NCBI GenBank assembly: GCA_963707905.1
Contig: CAVPSA010000007.1
Coordinates: 118,301 to 182,300, forward strand
Origin: DASXKD01 sp963707905
Lineage (GTDB): Bacteria > Actinomycetota > Actinomycetes > Streptosporangiales > Streptosporangiaceae
Length of the DNA: 64,000 bases
Direction: 5' to 3'
The notes under the pieces: generated by a model
Seen by the model: the letters and a program-made list of their open reading frames with translations, nothing else
Database searches by the model: none
What the model was told of the DNA's origin: nothing
Part shown: positions 1 through 8,539 of the stretch, piece after piece
How the letters are laid out: each line of letters starts with the position of its first letter
How positions within the stretch are numbered: the stretch's first letter is position 1
Translations under genes and position numbers: made by a program

Positions 1-189
1 TTCGACTTCGAGGCGGAAGCCCCTGGGCCGCTGCTGGCCACCTCAGCGGAGGTGCTGGCGGCCGTGGCCGGCGCCGATGATCTCGCGGCCGGTTACCGCG
101 ACTCCTACCAGGCGTTCGCGGCGAAGTACTGCCCCCTGGACGACGGCAAGGCGGGCGCCAGAGTCTGCGACAGGTTGTTCTCGGGCTAG
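1..189 (+). CDS. CDP-glycerol glycerophosphotransferase family protein, C-terminal end (partial)
   Basis: Only the last 62 codons are present; the gene enters from the left edge in frame 1 and stops at TAG 187-189. The end reads EAPGPLL, then a helical stretch, then KYCPLDDGKAGARVCDRLF. That is the usual C-terminus of TagF-like CDP-glycerol (poly)glycerophosphotransferases: a PGPLL motif followed by a C-x-DDG-x-A-x-x-R-V motif. The family extends teichoic-acid or related glycerol/ribitol-phosphate polymers at the inner membrane face. It converges with the sigma-factor gene, leaving about 50 bp between stops. The family call is from the tail alone, so the exact substrate is unknown. Confidence 0.72.
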   Translation, partial: FDFEAEAPGPLLATSAEVLAAVAGADDLAAGYRDSYQAFAAKYCPLDDGKAGARVCDRLFSG

Positions 190-207
190 CGTTCGCGCGC
201 AGGGCAA

Positions 208-230
208 CCGTGCTGCGGCTGTCCGCACGG
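208..230. terminator. possible bidirectional hairpin between convergent genes
   Basis: Between the two convergent stops (189 and 243) the arms 208-213 (CCGTGC) and 225-230 (GCACGG) pair, with an inner GCGG/CCGC possible. There is no T-run. The position fits transcription termination for both genes, but the stem is short. Confidence 0.35.
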
Positions 231-242
231 GGCCGGCCTGGG

Positions 243-821
243 TCAGCCGGTAAGACCTGGCAGTGTGTGACCCGGGGCGTACGCGGCGAGCTTGTCGCGG
301 AGCCGCCCGCGCCCGCGGTGCAGCCGGGACATGACCGTCCCGATCGGGGTGCCCATGATCTCGGCGATCTCCTTGTAGGCGTACCCCTCGATGTCGGCGA
401 GATAGACCGCCACCCGGAACTCCTCAGGCAGGTCGCGCAGGGCGCGCAGGATCTCCGAGTCAGCGAGCCGGTCCAGCGCCTCGGCCTCCGCCGAGCGGGC
501 CGTGGAGACCAGCGGGTCCCCCTGGGCATGCCAGTCGGCGTAGTCGCCGGCCGTCGCCTGCCGGGGCTCCCTGCGGCGCTTGCGGTAGCCGTTGATGAAG
601 GTGTTGGCCAGGATGCGGTGCAGCCATGCCTTGAGGTTCGTGCCGGGCCGGAACTGGTGGAAGGCCGCATAGGCCTTGACGGACGTTTCCTGGACCAGGT
701 CCTCGGCGTCGGTAGGGTTGCGGGTCATCCGAAGCGCGGCCATGTACAGCTGCCCGAGGACGGGCACGACATCGCGTTCGAACCGCTCGTCGCGGTCAGG
801 TGACTCTTCGGTCTCTGCCAT
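243..821 (-). CDS. sigR: ECF RNA polymerase sigma factor, SigR/SigH (group ECF12) type
   Basis: About 192 aa. It has the sigma region 2 core DAEDLVQETSVKAYAAFHQF and the region 4 helix-turn-helix segment YKEIAEIMGTPIGTVMSRLH. The short RKRRREP linker is typical of the SigR/SigH thiol-oxidative-stress sigma factors of Streptomyces and Mycobacterium. I chose ATG 821 because GGAG lies five bases upstream; an in-frame GTG at 827 is the alternative. In the relatives this sigma factor is held by the zinc anti-sigma factor RsrA/RshA, encoded directly downstream. Here the downstream side is a convergent gene, so no anti-sigma gene is adjacent. The subgroup call rests on resemblance to Streptomyces SigR recalled from memory. 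Confidence 0.85.
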   Translation of the reverse strand: MAETEESPDRDERFERDVVPVLGQLYMAALRMTRNPTDAEDLVQETSVKAYAAFHQFRPGTNLKAWLHRILANTFINGYRKRRREPRQATAGDYADWHAQGDPLVSTARSAEAEALDRLADSEILRALRDLPEEFRVAVYLADIEGYAYKEIAEIMGTPIGTVMSRLHRGRGRLRDKLAAYAPGHTLPGLTG

Positions 822-1042
822 GGTCACTCCGCTTCATATCGTCTCTCACCCATATAGACGTTTGCTAACCCCAAAGTGGCTCGGGTTCCTGGCAACTTTC
901 CTCGTCCAGGGCGAGTAATCCTGTTGTACGCCACGATGCTGAAGGTTTCCTGAAGATTTGTTTTGAGCCGTGGATGAGGTCCCCGGGCGGTGCGCCGGCC
1001 CGGCCCGGCCCGAGTGTCAGTCCCCCATGTGACCCTGCTCCC

Positions 1043-1183
1043 ATGCCCAGAACCTCGGCTTTCGACAGGCAGCGCCTAGCGTCGTCAGCGGCCCGCCAGC
1101 ACGGCGTGATCTCCCGCAGGCAGGCCCTCGAATGCGGCATGACCGACCGGGTCGTGGACTATCGCATCCGCGGCGGCGGCCCG
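1043..1183 (+). pseudogene. remnant of an AbiEi-antitoxin-like/DUF559-type protein (N-terminal winged-helix part only)
   Basis: From ATG 1043 the frame reads RQRLASSAARQHGVISRRQA, then a stretch ending VVDYRIRGGGP. This looks like the N-terminal winged-helix (AbiEi_4-type) domain found in many actinobacterial AbiEi/DUF559 proteins, where a W-x-x-L-x-P-G-V-Y motif normally follows. Here homology stops after about 47 residues, and the frame runs into the convergent 3' end of the mannosyltransferase gene (stop 1212) with low-complexity sequence. The nuclease-like C-terminal part is missing. I take it as a gene fragment left by a deletion. It is short, so the assignment is moderate. Confidence 0.45.
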
Positions 1184-1211
1184 AGTGGGCTGTTGGGGCA
1201 GGGTGGGCGGG

Positions 1212-2777
1212 CTAGATCCAGCCGTGGTACCACATGTGGGCCAGCCAGGAGGGGTACGGGATGGCCTGGGCGGTCAGCAACGGGTACAGGTAGGCGAAGT
1301 TGAGCAGCACCGCGAGCACGAAGGCGCCGGCCAGGGACGCGCCCACCGCGCGCCGGGCAGGGCTCGCCGTGGCGGAACCCATGACCAGGCCCAGGCACAG
1401 CACGATGGCGAGCACCAGGAACGGCACGAAGGCGACCGAGTAGAAGTAGAACTGGGTCCGCTTGGCGTAGCCGAACCAGGGCAGCCAGCCGACGGCCACG
1501 CCCACCAGCACAGCGCCCGCCCGCCAGTCACGGCGGGTCAGCCACCAGCCCAGGCACACCAGCAGGGCCAGGATGGCACCCCACCAGAGCACCGGGGTGC
1601 CGATGGCGAGCACCTCGGCGGCATCCCCCTTGGCGCACACGCCATGCCCCGACGTGGGGCAGCTCCAGTAGTAGGACACCGGGCGGCTGATCGTCAGCCA
1701 GGTCCACGGCTGCGACTGGTACGGGTGATGCTTCTGCAGGCCGGTGTTGAAGGCCAGCATCGCCTTGTTGTACTGGAACAGCGAGATCAGTGGCGAGATC
1801 ACCGGGATGTTGACCCCGTGCAACTGCGCCCAGTTCCGGTCGTAGCCGCTGCTGGTCGCGAACCAGCCGGTCCAGGTGGCCAGGTAGGCGAGTAGCGGCA
1901 GCGCAGCGAACGAGCCGGCCAGGCCGCCGAGATAGCGGAGCAGTCCCGGGCCGGTAACCTTGCCCAGCCCAGCGGTCCGGCGCGCCCCGACATCCCAGGC
2001 GAAGGACAACGCGGCGAACGCGGGCACGAACCACAGGCCGTTCCATTTGGATCCGCAGGCCAGCCCCAGGCAGACCCCAGCGCCAATCCGCCACCAGCGG
2101 ATACCTGTCTGCGGTGCGCCGGCGGCGCCCGGTTCCGGTGCCGCGGCCGCGGCGGCCAGCCTGGCGCGATAGACGTCGCGGTCGACCACCAGGCAGCCGA
2201 ACGCGGCCAGCACCCAGAACATCACGAAGATGTCCAGCAGCGCGGTCCGGCTCATGACGAACTCCAGGCCGTCCAGCGCCAGCAGCAGCCCGGCGACGCA
2301 GCCGAGCAGGGTGGACCTGGTCATCCGCCGGGCGATCCGGGCGAGCAGCAGAATCGACAGCGAGCCGACCACGGCCACGGCGAACCGCCAGCCGAACGGG
2401 GACAGGCCGAAAAGCCACTCCCCCGCGGCGATGAGCACCTTCCCGAACGGTGGGTGCACCACGAACTCGCCGCCGTTGGTGAAGATGCGCGGGTCGCCGC
2501 GCACCAGCAGGCCGTTGCGGTTGCTGACGTAGTTGTGCTCCACGCCGAACCGGAGAATCCCCAGCGCGTCGGGCACGTAGTAGGTCTCGTCGAAGATGAC
2601 GGCGCGCGGATCGCCGAGCCGGTCGAACCGCAGGTAGGTGCCCAGCGCGGTGACCAGCAGCGGGCCGGCCCAGCCCCAGAACGTGCTGGACGGCATGGCC
2701 GGGACGAGCCGGGCGCGCAGCGCATCCAGCCGGGTGGCGGCTTCCCGTGGCGCGGCCGCGACCTGAGTTTCCATCAT
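1212..2777 (-). CDS. pmt: dolichyl/polyprenyl-phosphate-mannose--protein O-mannosyltransferase (GT39)
   Basis: 521 aa multi-pass membrane protein. It carries the GT39 signature FDETYYVPDA, with the catalytic Asp-Glu pair in the first extracytoplasmic loop, and then HPPFGK. About ten hydrophobic segments follow, and the C-terminus is aromatic. Actinobacterial Pmt transfers mannose from polyprenyl-phosphate-mannose to Ser/Thr of exported proteins during Sec translocation. The gene is divergent from rsmI with about 64 bp between likely starts, so the promoters lie back to back; the same pmt/rsmI divergence is usual in Streptomyces and Mycobacterium. The start is ATG 2777, or the next codon, ATG 2774. 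Exported proteins in this window, such as the Ser/Thr-rich repeat proteins, are possible substrates (inference). Confidence 0.93.
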   Translation of the reverse strand: MMETQVAAAPREAATRLDALRARLVPAMPSSTFWGWAGPLLVTALGTYLRFDRLGDPRAVIFDETYYVPDALGILRFGVEHNYVSNRNGLLVRGDPRIFTNGGEFVVHPPFGKVLIAAGEWLFGLSPFGWRFAVAVVGSLSILLLARIARRMTRSTLLGCVAGLLLALDGLEFVMSRTALLDIFVMFWVLAAFGCLVVDRDVYRARLAAAAAAPEPGAAGAPQTGIRWWRIGAGVCLGLACGSKWNGLWFVPAFAALSFAWDVGARRTAGLGKVTGPGLLRYLGGLAGSFAALPLLAYLATWTGWFATSSGYDRNWAQLHGVNIPVISPLISLFQYNKAMLAFNTGLQKHHPYQSQPWTWLTISRPVSYYWSCPTSGHGVCAKGDAAEVLAIGTPVLWWGAILALLVCLGWWLTRRDWRAGAVLVGVAVGWLPWFGYAKRTQFYFYSVAFVPFLVLAIVLCLGLVMGSATASPARRAVGASLAGAFVLAVLLNFAYLYPLLTAQAIPYPSWLAHMWYHGWI

Positions 2778-2841
2778 CGAGGCACATCGTATGGGCTGCG
2801 CCGGGCGCGGGCACTGTGCAATGGCCTACCGTGGTCGCGGA

Positions 2842-3720
2842 ATGAAAGACAACGGCCCCGGCACGCTCATCGTGGCGGCCGCCCCGCTCGGCCAGCCAGC
2901 GGACGCTTCGCCCAGGCTGGCGGGTGGCTTGGCGTCGGCGGGGATCATCGCGGCGGAGGACACCCGCAGGGCGCTCCGGCTCGCCAGGGAACTCGGCGTG
3001 AAGATCAACGGCCGCCTGGTTTCCTACTACGACGCCGTGGACCAGGACAGGGTGGCCGAACTGCTGTCCGCGATGGAATCAGGGACCGACGTGCTGCTCA
3101 TCGCGGACGCGGGGATGCCGGGGGTGAGCGACCCCGGCTACCGGCTGGTGGGCGCCGCCGCCGGGGCGGGCATCACGGTGACCGTGCTGCCCGGCCCCTC
3201 GGCCGTGACCGCGGCGCTCGCGGTCTGCGGGCTGCCCACCGACCGGTTCTGCTTCGAGGGCTTCCCACCGCGCAGCGCCGGCGCCAGGGAGCGCCGGTTC
3301 GCGGAACTGGCCGCCGAACCACGGACCATGGTCTTCTTCGAGTCACGCCGCAGGGTCGCGGCCACGCTGGCCGGGCTGGCCGCCGCGTTCGGGCCGGACC
3401 GGCAGGCCGTCGCGTGCCGTGAGCTGACCAAGACCCATGAGGAAATCGCCCGGGGCACGCTCACCGAACTGGCCGCCTGGGCGAAGCAGGGCGTCCTCGG
3501 GGAGATCACTCTCGTGGTGGCGGGCGCCCCGGTCCGGAGCCGGCCCAGCCCGGACGGGCCCGGCTGGGCGGCCAGCGTGGCGGCGGCGGTGGCTGAGGTG
3601 GCCACCAGGCAGGCGGCGGGGATATCCCGCAAGGAGGCGATCGCCGCCGTAGCCGCCGAGTCCGGCCTGCCCAAACGCGAGGTCTACAACGCCGTGGTGG
3701 CGGGCGGCCGGCCCGGATAA
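2842..3720 (+). CDS. rsmI: 16S rRNA (cytidine(1402)-2'-O)-methyltransferase
   Basis: 292 aa SAM-dependent tetrapyrrole-methylase-fold enzyme that 2'-O-methylates C1402 of 16S rRNA in the decoding centre. Visible family motifs are GTLIVAAAPLG at the N-terminus, IAAEDTRRALRL, ADAGMPGVSDPG, VLPGPSAVTAALAV, FEGFPPR and the late GEITLVVAGAP. Starts at ATG 2791 and 2821 are also in frame, but RsmI homologues begin just before the GTL strand, so ATG 2842 is preferred. One unusual point is the PLGQPAD stretch where most RsmI have PIGNPED. The gene is followed 41 bp later by metG and probably heads a metG-tatD-rsmA-ispE transcription unit. Confidence 0.93.
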   Translation: MKDNGPGTLIVAAAPLGQPADASPRLAGGLASAGIIAAEDTRRALRLARELGVKINGRLVSYYDAVDQDRVAELLSAMESGTDVLLIADAGMPGVSDPGYRLVGAAAGAGITVTVLPGPSAVTAALAVCGLPTDRFCFEGFPPRSAGARERRFAELAAEPRTMVFFESRRRVAATLAGLAAAFGPDRQAVACRELTKTHEEIARGTLTELAAWAKQGVLGEITLVVAGAPVRSRPSPDGPGWAASVAAAVAEVATRQAAGISRKEAIAAVAAESGLPKREVYNAVVAGGRPG

Positions 3721-3761
3721 CCATGCGGGAACGGCCCGCGCACACCGCTACGCTGGTGCGC

Positions 3762-5558
3762 ATGTCAGCGACCGCTCGTCACATTCTCGCGGCGCCGGCC
3801 TGGCCCTACGCCAACGGCCCGCGCCACATCGGCCATGTCTCCGGCTTCGCGCTGCCCTGCGACATGTTCAGCCGGTACCAGCGGATGGCGGGAAACCGGG
3901 TGCTGATGGTCAGCGGCACCGACGAGCACGGCACGCCGATCCAGGTCCAGGCGGACAAGGAGGGCACCACGCCCCGTGAGCTCGCCGACCGGTACAACCA
4001 GGTGATCGCCGAGGACCTGACCGGCCTGGACATGTCCTATGACCTGTTCACCAGGACCACCACGGCGAACCACTACGCGGTCACCCAGGAGATTTTCACC
4101 GGCCTGTACCGGAACGGCTACATATTCTCCCGCACCTCGCTGAGCGCGGTCTCGCCGTCCACCGGCCGGACCCTGCCCGACCGGTACATCGAGGGCACCT
4201 GCCCGATATGCGGGTACGAGAGCGCGCGCGGCGACCAGTGCGACAACTGCGGCAACCAGCTTGACCCGGTCGACCTGATCAACCCCCGGTCGAAGATCAA
4301 CGGGGAGGCGCCCGCGTTCGTGGACAGCGAGCAGTTCTTCCTCGACCTGCCCGCGTTCACCGAGGTGCTCGGCACCTGGCTGCAGAGCAAGAAGGGCCAG
4401 TGGCGGCCCAACGTGCTGCGGTTCTCGCTCAACCTGCTGGACGGCCTGCAGCCCCGGGCGATCACCCGGGATCTGGACTGGGGCGTGCCGGTGCCGCTCG
4501 ACGGCTGGCGGGACCGGCCCGACAAGCGCATCTACGTCTGGTTCGACGCGGTCATCGGCTACCTGTCGGCGTCGGTCGAGTGGGCGCGCCGGTCCGGCGA
4601 CCCGGACGCCTGGCGGGCCTGGTGGCAGTCGGAGGACGCCGAGTCCTACTACTTCATGGGCAAGGACAACATCGTCTTCCACTCCGAGATCTGGCCGGCG
4701 ATGCTGCTCGGCTACAGCGGGAAGGGCGCCAGGAACGGCACGCCCGGGGCGCTCGGCGCGCTGAACCTGCCCACCGACGTGGTCGCCAGCGAGTTCCTGA
4801 CCATGGAAGGCCGCAAGTTCTCCTCGTCCCGCTCGGTGGTCATCTACGTGCGGGACTTCCTGGACCGCTACGACGTGGATGCGCTGCGCTACTACGTCGC
4901 CGTCGCCGGGCCGGAGAACCAGGACACCGACTTCACCTGGAGCGAGTTCGTCCGGCGCAACAACGACGAGCTCGTCGCCACCTGGGGGAACCTGGTGAAC
5001 CGTGCGGTCTCGTTCGCGGCCCGCAACATCGGCGAGATCCCCGGGCCGGGGACGCTCACCGGCACCGACCACGCGGCACTGGAACGGTCGCGGCAGGCGT
5101 TCGGTGCCGTTGGCGGTGAGCTCGCCAGGTCCCACTTCAAGAACGCGGCCACCGAGGCCATGCGCACCGTCGCCGAGGCGAACAAGTACATGTCGGACCA
5201 GGCGCCGTGGAAGCTGCGCGAGTCCGACCCGGACCGGATGCGGACCATCCTGCACGTGGTGCTGCAGCTCGTCGACGACGCCAAGACGCTGCTCACCCCG
5301 TTCCTGCCCCGCTCGTCGGGGAAGGTGCACACGATGCTGGGCGGCGAGGGCATCTGGGCCGGCCTGCCGCAGCTGGAGAAGGTGGACGAGGACGGCGGGC
5401 CGTCCTATCCGGTGATCACCGGCAGCTATGCCAGCGAAGCCCGGTGGGAGTCCGTCCCGGTCAGGCCCGGAGCCCCGCTCGCCGTCCCGCAGCCCCTGTT
5501 CGCCAAGCTCGACACGTCCGTGGTGGACGAGGAACTGAAGCGGCTGGAGGACGCGTGA
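3762..5558 (+). CDS. metG: methionyl-tRNA synthetase
   Basis: 598 aa class I aminoacyl-tRNA synthetase charging tRNA-Met. The HIGH motif is in PRHIGHVSG. The signature KMSKS loop is the variant KFSSS in MEGRKFSSSRSV. The zinc knuckle CPICGYESARGDQCDNCG has two CxxC pairs. The anticodon-binding helical domain lies in the last third. There is no C-terminal EMAP/tRNA-binding domain, consistent with its length. ATG 3762 is chosen because homology begins with MSATARHILAAPAWPYANG; ATG 3723 is an unneeded extension. Its stop overlaps the tatD start (GTGA at 5555). Confidence 0.96.
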   Translation: MSATARHILAAPAWPYANGPRHIGHVSGFALPCDMFSRYQRMAGNRVLMVSGTDEHGTPIQVQADKEGTTPRELADRYNQVIAEDLTGLDMSYDLFTRTTTANHYAVTQEIFTGLYRNGYIFSRTSLSAVSPSTGRTLPDRYIEGTCPICGYESARGDQCDNCGNQLDPVDLINPRSKINGEAPAFVDSEQFFLDLPAFTEVLGTWLQSKKGQWRPNVLRFSLNLLDGLQPRAITRDLDWGVPVPLDGWRDRPDKRIYVWFDAVIGYLSASVEWARRSGDPDAWRAWWQSEDAESYYFMGKDNIVFHSEIWPAMLLGYSGKGARNGTPGALGALNLPTDVVASEFLTMEGRKFSSSRSVVIYVRDFLDRYDVDALRYYVAVAGPENQDTDFTWSEFVRRNNDELVATWGNLVNRAVSFAARNIGEIPGPGTLTGTDHAALERSRQAFGAVGGELARSHFKNAATEAMRTVAEANKYMSDQAPWKLRESDPDRMRTILHVVLQLVDDAKTLLTPFLPRSSGKVHTMLGGEGIWAGLPQLEKVDEDGGPSYPVITGSYASEARWESVPVRPGAPLAVPQPLFAKLDTSVVDEELKRLEDA

Positions 5559-6406
5559 CGGCTGCCCGCGCGGCCAGGGACGCCGTCCCCGGCCCCGGGC
5601 AGGTCCCGGCGCCCGAGCCGCTGCCTGTCCCTGCGCTGGACGCGCACTGCCATCTGGACCTGATCGAGCAGCCCGCCGCGGAGGTGCTTGCCGCCGCGCG
5701 GGCCGCGGGCATCACCCGGGTGATCACGGTGGGCGTGGACCTGCCCTCGTCGCGCTGGTCCGCCGAGCACGCCGATCTCGGGGAGGGCGTCTACGCGGCG
5801 GTGGCGATCCATCCCAACGAGACCGCCGCCGCGGCCGCCTCGGCCGCGCAGCGGGACGAGGTGCTCGCCGAGATCGCCAAGCTGGCGGCCCTGCCGCAGG
5901 TCCGCGCGGTCGGCGAGACCGGGCTCGACTATTACCGGGACCACGCCGCCCCTGAGGTTCAGCGGGAGTGGTTCCGCGCGCACATCGAGATCGCCAAGCA
6001 GGCCGGCAAGGCGCTGATGATCCACGACCGGGACGCGCACGAGGACGTGCTGGCGATCCTGGCGGCCGACGGCCCGCCGGAGCGGGTGGTGTTCCACTGC
6101 TTCTCCGGTGATGCCGCGATGGCCGAGCGGTGCGCGGCCGCCGGGTACGTGATGAGCTTCGCCGGCACCCTCACGTTCAGCAACGCGCCCGCGCTGCGGG
6201 AGGCCGCCGCGGTGGCGCCGCCGGACCTGCTCCTGGTCGAGACCGACGCCCCGTTCCTCACGCCGATGCCGCACCGGGGCAAGCCCAACACCCCCGCGAT
6301 GGTGGCGCACACGGTGCGGTGCCTGGCCGGCGTCAGGCAGGCCGGCGTCGCGGACATGTGCGAACTGGTCACCGCGACCGGCGAGCGCATGTTCGGTCCC
6401 TGGTGA
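5555..6406 (+). CDS. tatD: TatD family metal-dependent deoxyribonuclease
   Basis: 283 aa amidohydrolase-fold protein. Metal ligands are visible in order: DAHCHLD, GETGLDYYRD, IHDRDAHEDVL, HCFSG and ETDAPFL. The family has 3'-5' DNase activity on single-stranded or damaged DNA and acts in the cytoplasm. The GTG start at 5555 overlaps the metG stop by four bases, and the stop overlaps the rsmA start in the same way, so the three genes are translationally coupled. The N-terminus has a proline-rich leader of about 25 residues before DAHCH, common in actinobacterial TatD. Confidence 0.93.
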   Translation: MTAARAARDAVPGPGQVPAPEPLPVPALDAHCHLDLIEQPAAEVLAAARAAGITRVITVGVDLPSSRWSAEHADLGEGVYAAVAIHPNETAAAAASAAQRDEVLAEIAKLAALPQVRAVGETGLDYYRDHAAPEVQREWFRAHIEIAKQAGKALMIHDRDAHEDVLAILAADGPPERVVFHCFSGDAAMAERCAAAGYVMSFAGTLTFSNAPALREAAAVAPPDLLLVETDAPFLTPMPHRGKPNTPAMVAHTVRCLAGVRQAGVADMCELVTATGERMFGPW

Positions 6407-7308
6407 CCGCGGCCGTGGCCGACGGCGACCTGCTCGGGCCCGCCGCGGTCCGCGAGATCGCGGGCCGGCTGGGCGTGCGGCCCGCGAAGCGGCTCGGCCA
6501 GAACTTCGTCATCGACCCCGGCACCGTCCGGCGCATCGTGGCGCTGGCCGGCCTGTCTGCCGGAGACGACGTGCTGGAGGTTGGCCCGGGGTTCGGCTCG
6601 CTGACCCTCGGCCTGCTCGCCGCCGCCCGCCGGGTGATCGCCGTCGAGGTCGACCCCGCCCTGGCGGCGGAACTGCCGCGCACCGTGGCCGCGGTGGCGC
6701 CGGGGCTCGCGCCGCGGCTGGACGTGGTTACCGCCGACGCCGCCCGGGTGACCAGCCTTCCCGGCGAACCGCCCGCCGCGCTGGTGGCGAACCTGCCCTA
6801 CAACGTCGCGGTGCCGGTGGTGCTGCACCTGCTCGCCACCTTCGGCTCCCTGGCCCGCGGCCTCGTGATGGTGCAGGCGGAGGTCGCCGACCGGATGACC
6901 GCGCCGCCGGGTAGCCGGGTCTACGGCGTGCCCTCGGTCAAGCTCGCCTGGTTCGCGTCCGCGCGCCGGGCCGGGCCGGTGCCACGGGCGGTGTTCTGGC
7001 CGGTGCCGAACGTCGACTCGGGGCTTGTGGCATTCACCCGGCGGCCGCCGCCGGACACCGGTGCGAGCCGCGAGGACACCTTCGCCGTGATCGACGCCGC
7101 GTTCTCCCAGCGCCGCAAGACGCTGCGGGCGGCGCTGGCGCGCTGGGCGGGCACGCCCGCCGAGGCCGAGCGGATCCTGCGCGCGGCCGGGGTGGACCCC
7201 GGTGCCCGCGGCGAGTCGCTGACCGTGGCCGGCTTCGCCCGGATAGCGGCGGTGCCGGCCCGGGGGAGCGACCCCCCGGAGCCCCCCGATGGCCACAAGG
7301 CCCTGTGA
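6403..7308 (+). CDS. rsmA: 16S rRNA (adenine(1518)-N6/adenine(1519)-N6)-dimethyltransferase
   Basis: 301 aa KsgA-type Rossmann methyltransferase acting on the 3'-terminal helix of 16S rRNA. Motifs: RLGQNFVIDP (N-terminal Q-N-F), VLEVGPGFGSLT (SAM-binding motif I), VEVD (motif II) and VANLPYNV (catalytic motif IV NLPY). The GTG 6403 start overlaps the tatD stop. The last ~15 residues (ARGSDPPEPPDGHKAL) are not part of the family: they are translated from the first copy of a 64-bp repeat that also occurs 79 bp downstream. The native C-terminus has therefore been replaced or extended by repeat DNA. Confidence 0.93.
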   Translation: MTAAVADGDLLGPAAVREIAGRLGVRPAKRLGQNFVIDPGTVRRIVALAGLSAGDDVLEVGPGFGSLTLGLLAAARRVIAVEVDPALAAELPRTVAAVAPGLAPRLDVVTADAARVTSLPGEPPAALVANLPYNVAVPVVLHLLATFGSLARGLVMVQAEVADRMTAPPGSRVYGVPSVKLAWFASARRAGPVPRAVFWPVPNVDSGLVAFTRRPPPDTGASREDTFAVIDAAFSQRRKTLRAALARWAGTPAEAERILRAAGVDPGARGESLTVAGFARIAAVPARGSDPPEPPDGHKAL

Positions 7309-7410
7309 CTCCGTCACATCGCCTTGGGCCGTGCAGGCCCGGGTGGGCGACCCCCCGGAGCCCCCCGATGGCCACAAGGCCCTGTGACTCCGTCACATCG
7401 CCTTGGGCCG
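7268..7410. repeat. two identical 64-bp direct repeats (period 79 bp) spanning the rsmA stop
   Basis: Copy 1 is 7268-7331 and copy 2 is 7347-7410; by eye they are identical base for base. Each starts GCGACCCCCCGGAGCCCC and ends CATCGCCTTGGGCCG. Each contains GGCCACAAGGCC and the short palindrome GTGACTCCGTCAC. The rsmA stop codon (7306-7308) is inside copy 1. A diverged relative is found at about 30149-30219, so this is one member of a dispersed element family. Confidence 0.9.
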
Positions 7411-7468
7411 CGCGGTCCCGGCTGGGGTGAGCGTGCCTGCCGTTAGGATCAAGGGCATCGTTACCCCC

Positions 7469-8476
7469 GTGACCGCCGTCACCGCCAGAGCGCCGGCGAA
7501 GGTGAACCTGCAGCTCGCCGTGGGCCCGGCCCGCGCCCACGGCTACCACGATGTGGTCACGGTGTATCACGCTGTGTCGCTGTTCGACGAGGTGACCGTG
7601 GCTCCCGCGGCACGCAACAGCGTCTCGGTCACCGGCGAGGGGGCCGGCAGCGTCCCCGCCAACGGCACCAACCTCGCCGCGCGCGCCGTCGCCGCGCTGC
7701 TCGGCGCCGTGGGCCCAGGCGCCAGGGACTCCCCGGGCCTGGCGATCCGGATCAGCAAGCGGATCCCGGTCGCGGCCGGCCTGGCCGGCGGCAGCGCCGA
7801 CGCGGCTGCGGCGCTGGTCGCCTGCAACGAACTGTGGCGGACCGGCCTGAGCCAGGCCGAGCTGTGCGAGCTGGCCGCCGGAATCGGCAGTGACGTCGCG
7901 TTCGGCCTGGTCGGCGGGACGGCAATCGGAGTGGGGCGGGGCGAAAGGGTGACCCCCGCGCTGGCCGCCGGTAGCTACCACTGGGTGCTCGCCTTCGCCG
8001 CGGACGGCCTGTCCACCGCCGAGGTCTATGCCGCCTGCGACCGGATTCGGGCCACCCGCAGCGGGCCGGGCGGTTCCCGCGCGGCTGCGGTGAAGCCGGC
8101 CGGCCGGTCCCGGTCCGGGCGCACCGGCGCCGCGGCGCCGCCGGGTCCGCCCGCGCTGGACAACCGGCTGATGGCCGCGCTGCGGTCGGGGAACCCCGCC
8201 GAGGTCGGCCCGCTGCTCGCCAACGACCTGCAGCAGGCGGCGATCTCGCTGCGCCCGGACCTGCGCCGCACCCTCGCCGCGGGCATGGAACTCGGCGCAC
8301 TGGCCGCGATCGTCTCCGGTTCCGGCCCGACCTGCGCCTACCTGGCCAAGGACGCACGGCACGCCGCGGCCCTGGCCGTCGCGCTCGCCGGTGCCGGGGT
8401 GTGCCGCACGGTGGTCCACGTCGTGGGCCCGGTGCCGGGGGCCAGCGTGACGGGCATTGCGCCGGAGCCGGTGTGA
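7469..8476 (+). CDS. ispE: 4-diphosphocytidyl-2-C-methyl-D-erythritol kinase
   Basis: 335 aa GHMP kinase of the MEP isoprenoid pathway, phosphorylating CDP-ME at the 2-hydroxyl. Motifs: RAPAKVNLQL near the N-terminus (substrate-site Lys), the ATP-binding GHMP loop PVAAGLAGGSADAAAAL, and the late glycine motif VSGSGPTCAY. A low-complexity Gly/Arg/Ala/Pro insertion of about 35 residues lies between VYAACDRIR and ALDNRLMAAL. GTG 7469 puts the start 8 residues before RAPAKVN, as in homologues; upstream in-frame codons fall in the repeat region. It supplies precursors for menaquinone and undecaprenyl phosphate, both used by genes in this window. Confidence 0.93.
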   Translation: MTAVTARAPAKVNLQLAVGPARAHGYHDVVTVYHAVSLFDEVTVAPAARNSVSVTGEGAGSVPANGTNLAARAVAALLGAVGPGARDSPGLAIRISKRIPVAAGLAGGSADAAAALVACNELWRTGLSQAELCELAAGIGSDVAFGLVGGTAIGVGRGERVTPALAAGSYHWVLAFAADGLSTAEVYAACDRIRATRSGPGGSRAAAVKPAGRSRSGRTGAAAPPGPPALDNRLMAALRSGNPAEVGPLLANDLQQAAISLRPDLRRTLAAGMELGALAAIVSGSGPTCAYLAKDARHAAALAVALAGAGVCRTVVHVVGPVPGASVTGIAPEPV

Positions 8477-8539
8477 GCGCGCGTGAGCGCCCGCGTGAGC
8501 ACGCCCCCGTGAGCACGCCCGCGTGAGCACGGAGGCGCT

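Noticed and set aside
3765..5330. Long open frame on the minus strand opposite metG
   Set aside because: Composition is that of an antisense shadow of a high-GC gene (Val/Arg/Gly/His-rich, no motifs), while the plus strand is a complete MetG.
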